Source: an uncultured Clostridia bacterium
GTDB lineage: Bacteria > Bacillota > Clostridia > UBA1381 > UBA9506
DNA length: 64,000 nt
Assembly: GCA_944393605.1 (NCBI GenBank)
Contig: CALYAO010000052.1
Location: forward strand, 16,686 to 80,685
Direction of reading: 5' to 3'
Of this stretch, positions 46,410 through 53,469 are shown piece after piece. The notes beneath the pieces are model-generated. The model saw only the letters and a list, made by a program, of their open reading frames with translations. It did no database searches and was not told the origin of the DNA. The translations under genes were made by a program, and so were the position numbers. Within the stretch, counting starts at the first letter, position 1, and each line of letters begins with the position of its first letter.

Positions 46410-47423
46410 ATGATATATGACAATCTGGAGTTTGTGAATGTCCGGGAGCTGACCGAGTGCCCCGGCCGCCCGGGGCTTCGGTTGGATCGGTATCCGAAGG
46501 CGGTCCGCGAAAAGATTCTTACCAAAGGGCCGGTCTCCTTTTCCAATGGCTGTGAGATTCGCTTTCAGGCGGATGCACCGGTTGTGCTGTATCTGATGGC
46601 AGACCGGGGGCGGGAAGGCGAGGTCGCCATCTATCGCGGGGATTATCTGGATTATACCGCCCGGCTGCCCGTTGGTGTGGTGACGCCGCTTGTCATTCAG
46701 CCGCCGTTGATGATGGAGCGAGTGGGTATGGATAAGCTGCCTATGCGGCGGTTTTCCAATCATGTCTGCCGCGTGTTGTGCAACGCCTTTGATTCGGTGG
46801 TTCATTACTGCGGCGTGGAGGCATATGGCTCCCTGACGCCGCCCGATCCGGCGAATGTGCCCGACAAGACCCTGTGCTGCTATGGGTCGTCCATCACGCA
46901 CGGCGCATGGGCCATTGGGCACCACAACAGCTATGTTCAGACCTGCGCACGGGAGCTGGGCGTGGATGTCTGGAATTTGGGCCTCTCGGGCGGGTGCAAG
47001 TGTGAGCCCGAGGTGGCAGATTTTCTATCCGAGCTTCCCTGGGACTATTTGACGATGGAGCTGGGTGTCAACATGCGCCAGGAGTTTACGCCTGAGACCT
47101 TTGCGCAGCGTGCGGGATACCTGGTGGATACCGTGTGCCAAAAACGCCCAAAGGAGCCGAAATTTTTGATTACCATCTTTCCCAATGGTATCCGCAGGGA
47201 GGATCCTGCGATTACGGAGCTGGAGGCGCGCAATGAGCGTGCGTTTAACCAAACATTGCGGGAACTCGCATCACAATATGCAGACAAAAATCTGACGCTG
47301 GTGGAAGGCAGCTCGGTGCTGACCGACTTTACTTGGCTGGCGACCGATTTGCTTCATCCCTCAGACACAGGGCAGATCCTGATGGGACATACCCTGGCGG
47401 GCATTCTAAAGCAGCATCTTTGA
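46410..47423 (+). CDS. SGNH/GDSL hydrolase, cytoplasmic
   Basis: 337 aa, no signal peptide. An N-terminal beta-rich domain (about residues 1-145) precedes an SGNH esterase fold. Nucleophile Ser is in CCYGSSITHGAW, block II in NLGLSGGCKCEPEVADFL, the Asn block in MELGVNM, and Asp/His in TDLLHPSDTG. This resembles intracellular acetylxylan- or carbohydrate-esterase-like enzymes with a jelly-roll domain. The substrate is not clear. GGGGAG precedes the ATG. It is a single gene between two terminators. Confidence 0.85.
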   Translation: MIYDNLEFVNVRELTECPGRPGLRLDRYPKAVREKILTKGPVSFSNGCEIRFQADAPVVLYLMADRGREGEVAIYRGDYLDYTARLPVGVVTPLVIQPPLMMERVGMDKLPMRRFSNHVCRVLCNAFDSVVHYCGVEAYGSLTPPDPANVPDKTLCCYGSSITHGAWAIGHHNSYVQTCARELGVDVWNLGLSGGCKCEPEVADFLSELPWDYLTMELGVNMRQEFTPETFAQRAGYLVDTVCQKRPKEPKFLITIFPNGIRREDPAITELEARNERAFNQTLRELASQYADKNLTLVEGSSVLTDFTWLATDLLHPSDTGQILMGHTLAGILKQHL

Positions 47424-47427
47424 TTGG

Positions 47428-47463
47428 CGCTCCACATGCAAAGCCGCATGTGGAGCGTTTTTT
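47428..47463 (+). terminator. rho-independent terminator
   Basis: A perfect 12-bp stem CGCTCCACATGC (47428-47439) with GCATGTGGAGCG (47446-47457), then TTTTTT. Confidence 0.92.
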
Positions 47464-47481
47464 GCGTGCGATGTGCTTCGT

Positions 47482-47510
47482 TTGACAGGCGGGCAAAAGT
47501 GTGGTACAAT
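47482..47510 (+). promoter_or_regulatory. promoter of the ABC transporter
   Basis: TTGACA (47482-47487), 17 bases, TACAAT (47505-47510), 32 bases before the GTG. Confidence 0.85.
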
Positions 47511-47542
47511 GGCGTAAGCGAAATAAAGGAGTTTGATCTATC

Positions 47543-49306
47543 GTGACGACGCAAAACACAGGGGTGCGCAAGACATCCACGCTGATTCGGCGGTTTGCCC
47601 CCTATTTTAAGCCTTATCTGCACATTTTGGCGCTGGATCTGTTCTGTGCCCTGCTTACCACCATCTGTGAGCTGGTGCTGCCGCTCATCATCCGGTTTAT
47701 TACGGACAAAGGCATGAACGATCTCGCGTCTCTCACGGTGCAGCTGGTGCTGTCGTTGGGCGGGCTGTATTTGGTGCTCCGCATCATCGACACTGCAGCC
47801 AATTACTACATGGCAAACATTGGGCACGTGATGGGTGCGCGGATTGAGACGGACATGCGGCGGGACTTATTTGCCCATCTCCAGCGGCTGTCCCATTCCT
47901 ATTTTGACAATACCAAGATCGGTCAGATCATGGCGCGCATCACCAGCGATCTGTTTGATGTGACGGAGTTCGCACACCACTGCCCCGAGGAGTTTTTCAT
48001 CGCGGCAGTCAAGATTGCCGCATCCTTTGTCATCCTGGCCAGCGTCAATATCTGGCTGACGCTCATCATCTTTTCCATTCTGCCCATTATGCTGCTGTGC
48101 TCCATGTTTTTCAACCGGCGCATGCGGGCGGCGTTTAAGAAGTCCCGCAACCAGATCGGGGAGCTCAACGCACAGGTGGAGGACAGCCTCCTGGGTGTCC
48201 GTGTGGTGAAGTCCTTTGCGAATGAGGACATTGAGGAGGAAAAGTTTCGGGACGGCAACCACGAATTTTTGAACATCAAAAAAGAAACCTACCACTACAT
48301 GGCAGGGTTTCAGGCCTCCACCCGCATGTTCGACGGCATCATGTATGTCACGGTGGTGGTGGCAGGTGCGCTGTTCATGATCGGCGGGCAGGTCACGCCG
48401 GGGGATCTCATGGCATACCTGCTCTATGTGACTACGCTGCTCACCTCCATCCGACGCATCGTGGAGTTTACGGAGCAGTTTCAGCGCGGCATGACGGGCG
48501 TGGAGCGGTTTTTGGACGTGATGGACGCGCCGGTGGACGTGGAGGATCGGCCGGGTGCGGTCGCCATCACAGAGGTCAAAGGGGAGATTGACTTCTCCCA
48601 CGTCAGCTTCCGGTTTTCGCCCCAAGGCGAGGAGATTTTGCACGACATCAATCTGCACGTGCGTGCGGGGGACAATATTGCGCTCGTGGGGCCGTCGGGC
48701 AGCGGCAAGACGACGCTGTGCAACCTCATTCCGCGGTTTTATGACGTGACGGAAGGTGTCATTCGGCTGGATGGGCGGGATATCCGCGACATCACCATGC
48801 ATTCCCTGCGCTCCCAAATCGGTGTGGTGCAGCAGGACGAGTATCTGTTTGCGGGTACGGTGTATGAAAATATTGAGTATGGGCGCCCGGGCGCCAAAAA
48901 ACAGGATGTCGTTGCGGCTGCCAAACAGGCTGGCGCGCATGAGTTCATTCTCCAGCTTTCCAATGGGTATGACACCCATGTGGGGGAGCGGGGGGTGAAG
49001 CTGTCGGGCGGGCAGAAACAGCGCATCAGCATTGCACGTGCGTTTTTAAAGAATCCGCCCATTCTGATTTTGGATGAGGCGACGTCCGCACTGGACAACG
49101 ATTCGGAGCGCATTGTGCAGGCGTCGCTGGAGAAACTGGCTGCCGGACGTACCACCTTTACCATCGCGCACCGTTTGACCACCATCCGAAACGCAACGGT
49201 GATTTTGGTGCTCACTGAGCGCGGGATTGAAGAACAGGGGACCCATGCGGAGCTGATGGCAAAGCGAGGCGTGTACTACCGTTTGTACAGCCAACAAGAG
49301 TTGTAA
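47543..49306 (+). CDS. ABC transporter, fused permease and ATPase (exporter type)
   Basis: 587 aa half-transporter that probably works as a homodimer. Six membrane helices lie in the first 320 residues. The ATPase domain has Walker A GPSGSGKTTL, Q-loop VVQQDEYLF, signature LSGGQKQR, Walker B ILILDEATSALD and H-loop IAHRLTT. GTG start at 47543, GGAG 11 bases upstream. It is a single gene, so the substrate (lipid, peptide or drug) cannot be assigned. Confidence 0.93.
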   Translation: MTTQNTGVRKTSTLIRRFAPYFKPYLHILALDLFCALLTTICELVLPLIIRFITDKGMNDLASLTVQLVLSLGGLYLVLRIIDTAANYYMANIGHVMGARIETDMRRDLFAHLQRLSHSYFDNTKIGQIMARITSDLFDVTEFAHHCPEEFFIAAVKIAASFVILASVNIWLTLIIFSILPIMLLCSMFFNRRMRAAFKKSRNQIGELNAQVEDSLLGVRVVKSFANEDIEEEKFRDGNHEFLNIKKETYHYMAGFQASTRMFDGIMYVTVVVAGALFMIGGQVTPGDLMAYLLYVTTLLTSIRRIVEFTEQFQRGMTGVERFLDVMDAPVDVEDRPGAVAITEVKGEIDFSHVSFRFSPQGEEILHDINLHVRAGDNIALVGPSGSGKTTLCNLIPRFYDVTEGVIRLDGRDIRDITMHSLRSQIGVVQQDEYLFAGTVYENIEYGRPGAKKQDVVAAAKQAGAHEFILQLSNGYDTHVGERGVKLSGGQKQRISIARAFLKNPPILILDEATSALDNDSERIVQASLEKLAAGRTTFTIAHRLTTIRNATVILVLTERGIEEQGTHAELMAKRGVYYRLYSQQEL

Positions 49307-49328
49307 ATTGCATATAGGGAGGTATGAG

Positions 49329-49370
49329 AATGGCCATACTTGATCACAATCAAGTATGGCCATTTTGTTT
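49329..49370 (+). terminator. terminator of the ABC transporter
   Basis: A perfect 16-bp stem (AATGGCCATACTTGAT at 49329-49344, complement at 49349-49364) with loop CACA, then TTTTGTTT. Its right arm contains the stop codon of the convergent small gene. Confidence 0.9.
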
Positions 49371-49562
49371 GGGGCTGTTATTGGGAAACAGGTTATCCTC
49401 AATCATGGAAGAAAGTATGCGCAGCTCCCGCAGGCGGGAGCACAGCTGGCGGTCATCCAGCTCCTGATCCTTTGCATAGTAGACTGCAAGATTGATCTGG
49501 CTGGCCAGCCGGACCAGCTTGCCGGTCAGTTCGCGGACAGTCTGGTAGTTCGAATGCTGCAT
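49350..49562 (-). CDS. 70-aa protein of unknown function
   Basis: Short, mostly helical soluble protein (VRELTGKLVRLASQINLAVY, LCSRLRELRILSSMIEDNLF) without a known motif. The ATG at 49562 follows AGGGG at 8 bases; an in-frame GTG lies three codons upstream. Its start region (GGTGACAACAATG) is identical, in opposite orientation, to that of the divergent gene at 49669. The stop lies in the hairpin of the ABC terminator. It lacks the SxxLD motif of Spo0E-like phosphatases. Confidence 0.55.
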   Translation of the reverse strand: MQHSNYQTVRELTGKLVRLASQINLAVYYAKDQELDDRQLCSRLRELRILSSMIEDNLFPNNSPKQNGHT

Positions 49563-49617
49563 TGTTGTCACCCCTAAACATACGTAAGATTATTTAAATT
49601 ATAAAAACTTATATCAA

Positions 49618-49646
49618 TTGTTGCCAAGTGCAAAATGCTTTATAAT
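49618..49646 (+). promoter_or_regulatory. promoter of the small RHH gene
   Basis: TTGTTG (49618-49623), 17 bases, perfect TATAAT (49641-49646), 22 bases before the ATG. The AT-rich 49580-49617 stretch may hold the divergent promoter. Confidence 0.65.
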
Positions 49647-49668
49647 GCTGAGTAAGGAGGTGACAACA

Positions 49669-49863
49669 ATGGATGACTTGAAGTATCGCCGTAGGTTCTC
49701 TACCTCGGTTGACAAGGGAATTCACAAGGCTTTCTATAATTATTCCATAGAAACAGGCATGCAGATGTCCAAAATGACGGATGAAGCATTTGAAGACTAT
49801 TTGAAAAAGCATGGTGTTCCCTATGAACGCCAGGAGGCCTACAATCGAAAAAAGATTTTGTAA
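49669..49863 (+). CDS. small ribbon-helix-helix-like protein
   Basis: 64 aa. The layout fits a ribbon-helix-helix DNA-binding fold: basic strand YRRRFSTSV, helix KGIHKAFYNYSIETG, turn MQMSK, helix MTDEAFEDYLKKHG. AAGGAGGTGACAACA precedes the ATG. It may be a small repressor of its own and the divergent gene, which is inference. No toxin gene adjoins it. Confidence 0.6.
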   Translation: MDDLKYRRRFSTSVDKGIHKAFYNYSIETGMQMSKMTDEAFEDYLKKHGVPYERQEAYNRKKIL

Positions 49864-50157
49864 TTGTAGCCAGAAAACCGGGGTTGCCCATTGAAAGAAT
49901 GATCTGCTTTCCATACACGAATGACTTCCATAACGAAACGACTTTGTAAACGGAAAGCCAGAGGGCTACGTATGCTGGTATCATACCGGCAGCAAGAGGT
50001 GTTTTGTCCGTTTGACAAAATACCTCTTCTTTTTAGCCTTCTGTGGTTATACTAACAGAATCCCCTATAAATTGCAAGGGTTGTCATGGGAATGTAATAC
50101 AAATATTTCCAACTGTTGCGAGTGCAAAAGAAAATGATGAAAAAGTAGGATTGCTGG
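49864..50157 (+). other. 294-base gap with a terminator, otherwise unexplained
   Basis: No gene with a ribosome binding site. GCTGGTAT/ATACCGGC-type pairing near 49974-49990 precedes the terminator at 49994. I compared the stretch with c-di-GMP, TPP and ZTP riboswitches and found no convincing match. Confidence 0.35.
49994..50034 (+). terminator. rho-independent terminator
   Basis: AAGAGGTGTTTTGTC (49994-50008) pairs with GACAAAATACCTCTT (50014-50028), one G-U, then CTTTTT. It ends the RHH-gene transcript before the radical-enzyme operon. Confidence 0.88.
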
Positions 50158-50186
50158 TTGACAAATGCGCCGCAAACGCATATAAT
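50158..50186 (+). promoter_or_regulatory. promoter of the glycyl radical enzyme operon, with inverted repeat
   Basis: Consensus TTGACA (50158-50163) and TATAAT (50181-50186) with 17 bases between. The spacer holds ATGCG-N7-CGCAT (50165-50169, 50177-50181), a plausible operator for the ROK regulator encoded at the operon end. Confidence 0.8.
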
Positions 50187-50217
50187 TAAATCAGTTAACA
50201 AATTGGGAGGTGTCGGC

Positions 50218-50976
50218 TTGGCATTACGGATTTTTCAGCGAGGTTTCAACTATTCGCAGGACGGGCATGGCAACCGGCTGGTTTATCATCTCCAGGGCTG
50301 CAATCTGCACTGTCCTTGGTGTGCCAATCCGGAAAGCATGGCGCCGGGTGGGACATGGATGGATAAAGAGGGCGGACGCGTCCTATCCTGCCGGTCTTAT
50401 TCCGTGGATGCCCTGGTGGAGGAGGCGCAGCGCAGCGCCATGCTGTTTTTTGACGGCGGCGGTGTCACGCTGACGGGCGGCGAGCCCACCTTGCAGTGGG
50501 AGGCGCTGGGTGAACTGCTCAATGCGCTGCATGACGCGGGGATCCATACCGCCATGGAGACCAACGGCACGCATCCAAACCTTGCGGAGCTGTTTCCGTT
50601 GGTGGATCAGCTCATCCTGGACTGCAAGCACCATGACAGCGAACGGCACCGTGCGGTCACGGGCGTTCCCAATGAGATCATTTGGGAGAACCTCGCTAGG
50701 GCGCTGGATGCGCATGGGGATGTGCTGGTGCGGATTCCGCTGGTGGATGGATTTAATGCGTCCGAGGCGGATGCGGCGGCGTTTGCGGCCCGAATGGCGC
50801 CCCTTCCCAAGCGGCATGCGGCGTTTGAATTCCTCACCTATCATGAATACGGCAAGATCAAGTGGGAACAGTGCGGCATGCCCTATACCATGCGGGGTGG
50901 ATTTGTGAGCGAGGAGCGGCGCAGGCAGTTTGAGCAGACCTTCCGTGAGGCGGGCATGCAGGTGGTGCGTACATAA
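50218..50976 (+). CDS. glycyl radical enzyme activase (radical SAM)
   Basis: 252 aa; uses S-adenosylmethionine and a [4Fe-4S] cluster to place the glycyl radical on its partner. The radical-SAM motif CNLHCPWC has Cys28, Cys32 and Cys35. DGHGNR upstream and GGGVTLTGGEPTLQ downstream are family hallmarks. The extra ferredoxin-like insert with eight cysteines, common in activases of eliminases, is absent; the chain goes straight to a PFL-activase-like layout. TTG at 50218 follows GGGAGG at seven bases. The partner enzyme is encoded next, 93 bases downstream. Confidence 0.92.
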   Translation: MALRIFQRGFNYSQDGHGNRLVYHLQGCNLHCPWCANPESMAPGGTWMDKEGGRVLSCRSYSVDALVEEAQRSAMLFFDGGGVTLTGGEPTLQWEALGELLNALHDAGIHTAMETNGTHPNLAELFPLVDQLILDCKHHDSERHRAVTGVPNEIIWENLARALDAHGDVLVRIPLVDGFNASEADAAAFAARMAPLPKRHAAFEFLTYHEYGKIKWEQCGMPYTMRGGFVSEERRRQFEQTFREAGMQVVRT

Positions 50977-51069
50977 AAGGCGAGCCGGCAGGCGTCCCAT
51001 GGCGCTTGGCGGCGAAACCGTGGATATGCAACGGATGGTGGAATATGTGGGATAGAAAGGAGTATGACC

Positions 51070-53445
51070 ATGCAGGTAACAGACATTTATACGGCGGCGC
51101 GGCTGACGGACAAGGCGAAGGCCCTGTTTACGGAGGAGCATGCCAAAAAGCGGCTGGACGGGTGGTTCCGCGTGAAGGAGATTCAGCGGGCATGCGAGGG
51201 CAAGTATGCGGGGATGAACCGGGAGGAGAAGGCGGCAAACCTGCTCTATGACGTGGCGGAGCAGCTGCCGCTCACATTGAGCGCCCATGCGGTATTTGCA
51301 GGGACGCAGGACGATGCGTTTGCGCGGAGCTATGCGCTCATCAACCCCGCTTTCCAGGTGGAGTCCTTTACGGGCTACTGTGACCCCACGGCGGTGTTCT
51401 CTGATATCACGCCCAGCGAGGAAATCTCGGCGGAACGCATTGCGGACATGCGGGCCTATACGCAGGATACCGAATTTGTGCGTGCACTGACTGCGGTGTA
51501 TGACAAGGCGCAGGACTTCACGGCGGAGGCGGCCTTCTTCATCGAACAGGTGACGGGGCATGTTATCCCCGACTTTGGGCCGGCACTGCGGCAGGGCGTG
51601 TCTGCCCTTATGCAGGAGCTGGATGCGCGCATGGCGCAGGAGCCCGACGGGGAGAAACGGGCCAATTTTTCGGCTATGAAGCGCACGCTGGAGGCCGCCG
51701 TGCTGCTCGCGGGGCGGTATGCGGACCTTGCGGAGGCTCAGATGGCGGATGCGGATGAGACGAGAAAGGGCGAGCTGCGCCTCATGGCCCAGACGCTTCG
51801 CAAGGTGCCCGAGCAGGGTGCGGAGACGCTGTATGAGGCCATCCAGTCCTTCCTCATCCTGTGGCAGATGATGTGCCTGGAGCAGGCGCCCAACCCGTAT
51901 GCGTTTTCGGTTGGCAATGCCGACCGCATCTTTGAGCCCTACCGTGCGGCGGAAGGGCTGACGCGGGAGGTGGCCGCGGGCCTGTTTAAGCACTTTTTGG
52001 TATTTTTCAATGTCGCGGACCGCAGCTGGGCCATCTCTCAGAATATCCTGGTGAGCGGCCGGTCGCTGACAGGCGAAGATCTCACCAATGAGACCTCCTA
52101 TGCACTCCTGGATGCTTATTACGATATGAATCTGCCCCAGCCCATCCTGTCGGTCAAGCTGCACAAGAACACGCCTGACGCGCTGTATGAGAACATGGGC
52201 CGGTTTTTCTTCACGCCGGGGTGCCTCACGCCCTCCCTGTTCAACGATGACGCGCTGTTTGCGGTGCTGGCGCAGCATGGCGTGGCGGAGGAGGATTTGC
52301 CGAACTATGCGGTGGCGGGGTGCCAGGAGCCGCTCATCATGGGCAAGGACAACGGCAACACCACCAACAGCTGGTTTAATATGGCAAAAATCCTAGAGCT
52401 CACGCTAAACGACGGTGTCTCCACTGTGACGGGCAAACGGATTGGGACGGCGGTTTCGCCCGTGGACGCCAAGACGGCGCTCGAGCATGTGCGGGAGCGG
52501 TTCTATGAGAATGTGCAGTACTTTGCGGATCATATGGCAGAGGCCGCCAATGGCGCATCCCGCGCCATTTCGCTGCTGCCTGTCCCCTTCCTGTCCACGT
52601 TTATGGGCGGGCGCGAGAGTGGGTATGACATGCGGGATACCCAGCACCAGGGGACACCGTACAACGGCAGCGGGTGTTTGATCCATGGCCTTTGCATTGT
52701 GGCGGATGCGTTTGTGGCCATTGATCACCTGCTCCGTGAGCGGCCCGAGGACTGTCAGCGCCTTTTGGATGCGCTCAAGACCGATTTCAAAGAGGACGAG
52801 GAGCTGCGGCAGTTCTTGCTGTCCTGTCCCAAGTATGGCAACAACCTGTCTGAAGTGGATGAGGTGGCCGCTGAGCTGGCCAATCGGGTTTCCGATGTGA
52901 TCGCGGGGCTTACAAACTATCTCGGCAATCCCTTCCGGCCCGACTGGAGCAGCCCGTCCACCCACCTTTTGTATGGGTACTGGGTGGGTGCCACACCCGA
53001 TGGCCGGAAGGCACGGGAGATGCTGGGGTATGGCGTCGACCCGCTGTATGGTGAGGCGGGGAACGGCCTGGGCTTCCGCGTGCTGTCTAGCATGCGATTG
53101 CCCTTCCACAAGATGAACGGCGGGTATGCGTCCCACTTTGGCATTGACCCGGGGTACTTCCGGGGGGCGACCTATGCGGAAAAGGGCTTGGAGTTCAAGC
53201 AGCGGGTGTTTGCGCCTCTGTTCTTTAATCCCGCCAAGGAAGGCGTTTCGCCCTTTTATCTATATGTCAACGTGACCACGCCCGAGACCCTGCGCAAGGT
53301 CATGGAAAACCCGCAGAAGTATGCGCCCAGCGGCGTGTATATCATGCGGATACATGGGACGTTTGTAAACTTCTTGGATCTGTCCCCCGCCATTCAAAAA
53401 GACATCATTGCGCGGCTGGATCTCAAATCCACGGCCATCGCATAA
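51070..53445 (+). CDS. glycyl radical enzyme of unknown substrate (PFL-like family)
   Basis: 791 aa, the usual length. The thiyl-radical cysteine is Cys418 in VAGCQEP, with Glu420 in the GCxEP pattern of eliminases/dehydratases rather than the Cys-Cys pair of pyruvate formate-lyase. The glycyl loop near the C-terminus reads MRIHGTFVNF with Gly763, 28 residues from the end. The usual form is RV(S/A)GY, so His and Thr replace small residue and Tyr. SGRSLTGEDLTNETSY matches the conserved central region. ATG 51070 follows AAAGGAG at 8 bases. Sugar kinase, isomerase and ROK neighbours suggest a phosphorylated sugar or polyol substrate. Confidence 0.9.
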   Translation: MQVTDIYTAARLTDKAKALFTEEHAKKRLDGWFRVKEIQRACEGKYAGMNREEKAANLLYDVAEQLPLTLSAHAVFAGTQDDAFARSYALINPAFQVESFTGYCDPTAVFSDITPSEEISAERIADMRAYTQDTEFVRALTAVYDKAQDFTAEAAFFIEQVTGHVIPDFGPALRQGVSALMQELDARMAQEPDGEKRANFSAMKRTLEAAVLLAGRYADLAEAQMADADETRKGELRLMAQTLRKVPEQGAETLYEAIQSFLILWQMMCLEQAPNPYAFSVGNADRIFEPYRAAEGLTREVAAGLFKHFLVFFNVADRSWAISQNILVSGRSLTGEDLTNETSYALLDAYYDMNLPQPILSVKLHKNTPDALYENMGRFFFTPGCLTPSLFNDDALFAVLAQHGVAEEDLPNYAVAGCQEPLIMGKDNGNTTNSWFNMAKILELTLNDGVSTVTGKRIGTAVSPVDAKTALEHVRERFYENVQYFADHMAEAANGASRAISLLPVPFLSTFMGGRESGYDMRDTQHQGTPYNGSGCLIHGLCIVADAFVAIDHLLRERPEDCQRLLDALKTDFKEDEELRQFLLSCPKYGNNLSEVDEVAAELANRVSDVIAGLTNYLGNPFRPDWSSPSTHLLYGYWVGATPDGRKAREMLGYGVDPLYGEAGNGLGFRVLSSMRLPFHKMNGGYASHFGIDPGYFRGATYAEKGLEFKQRVFAPLFFNPAKEGVSPFYLYVNVTTPETLRKVMENPQKYAPSGVYIMRIHGTFVNFLDLSPAIQKDIIARLDLKSTAIA

Positions 53446-53469
53446 ACATCCGGAAGGAGGGAATGTGCC

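Noticed and set aside
49350..49562. Spo0E-like phosphatase
   Set aside because: The small helical size fits, but the diagnostic SxxLD motif is absent.
49700..49984. Minus-strand ORF of 94 codons antisense to the RHH gene
   Set aside because: Its hydrophobic start looks protein-like, but it lies antisense to a well-initiated gene and lacks a ribosome binding site.
49864..50034. c-di-GMP (GEMM) riboswitch
   Set aside because: Some resemblance around GGAAAGCCAGAGGGC, but the tetraloop-receptor and the closing helix do not fit, and it is followed only by a terminator.
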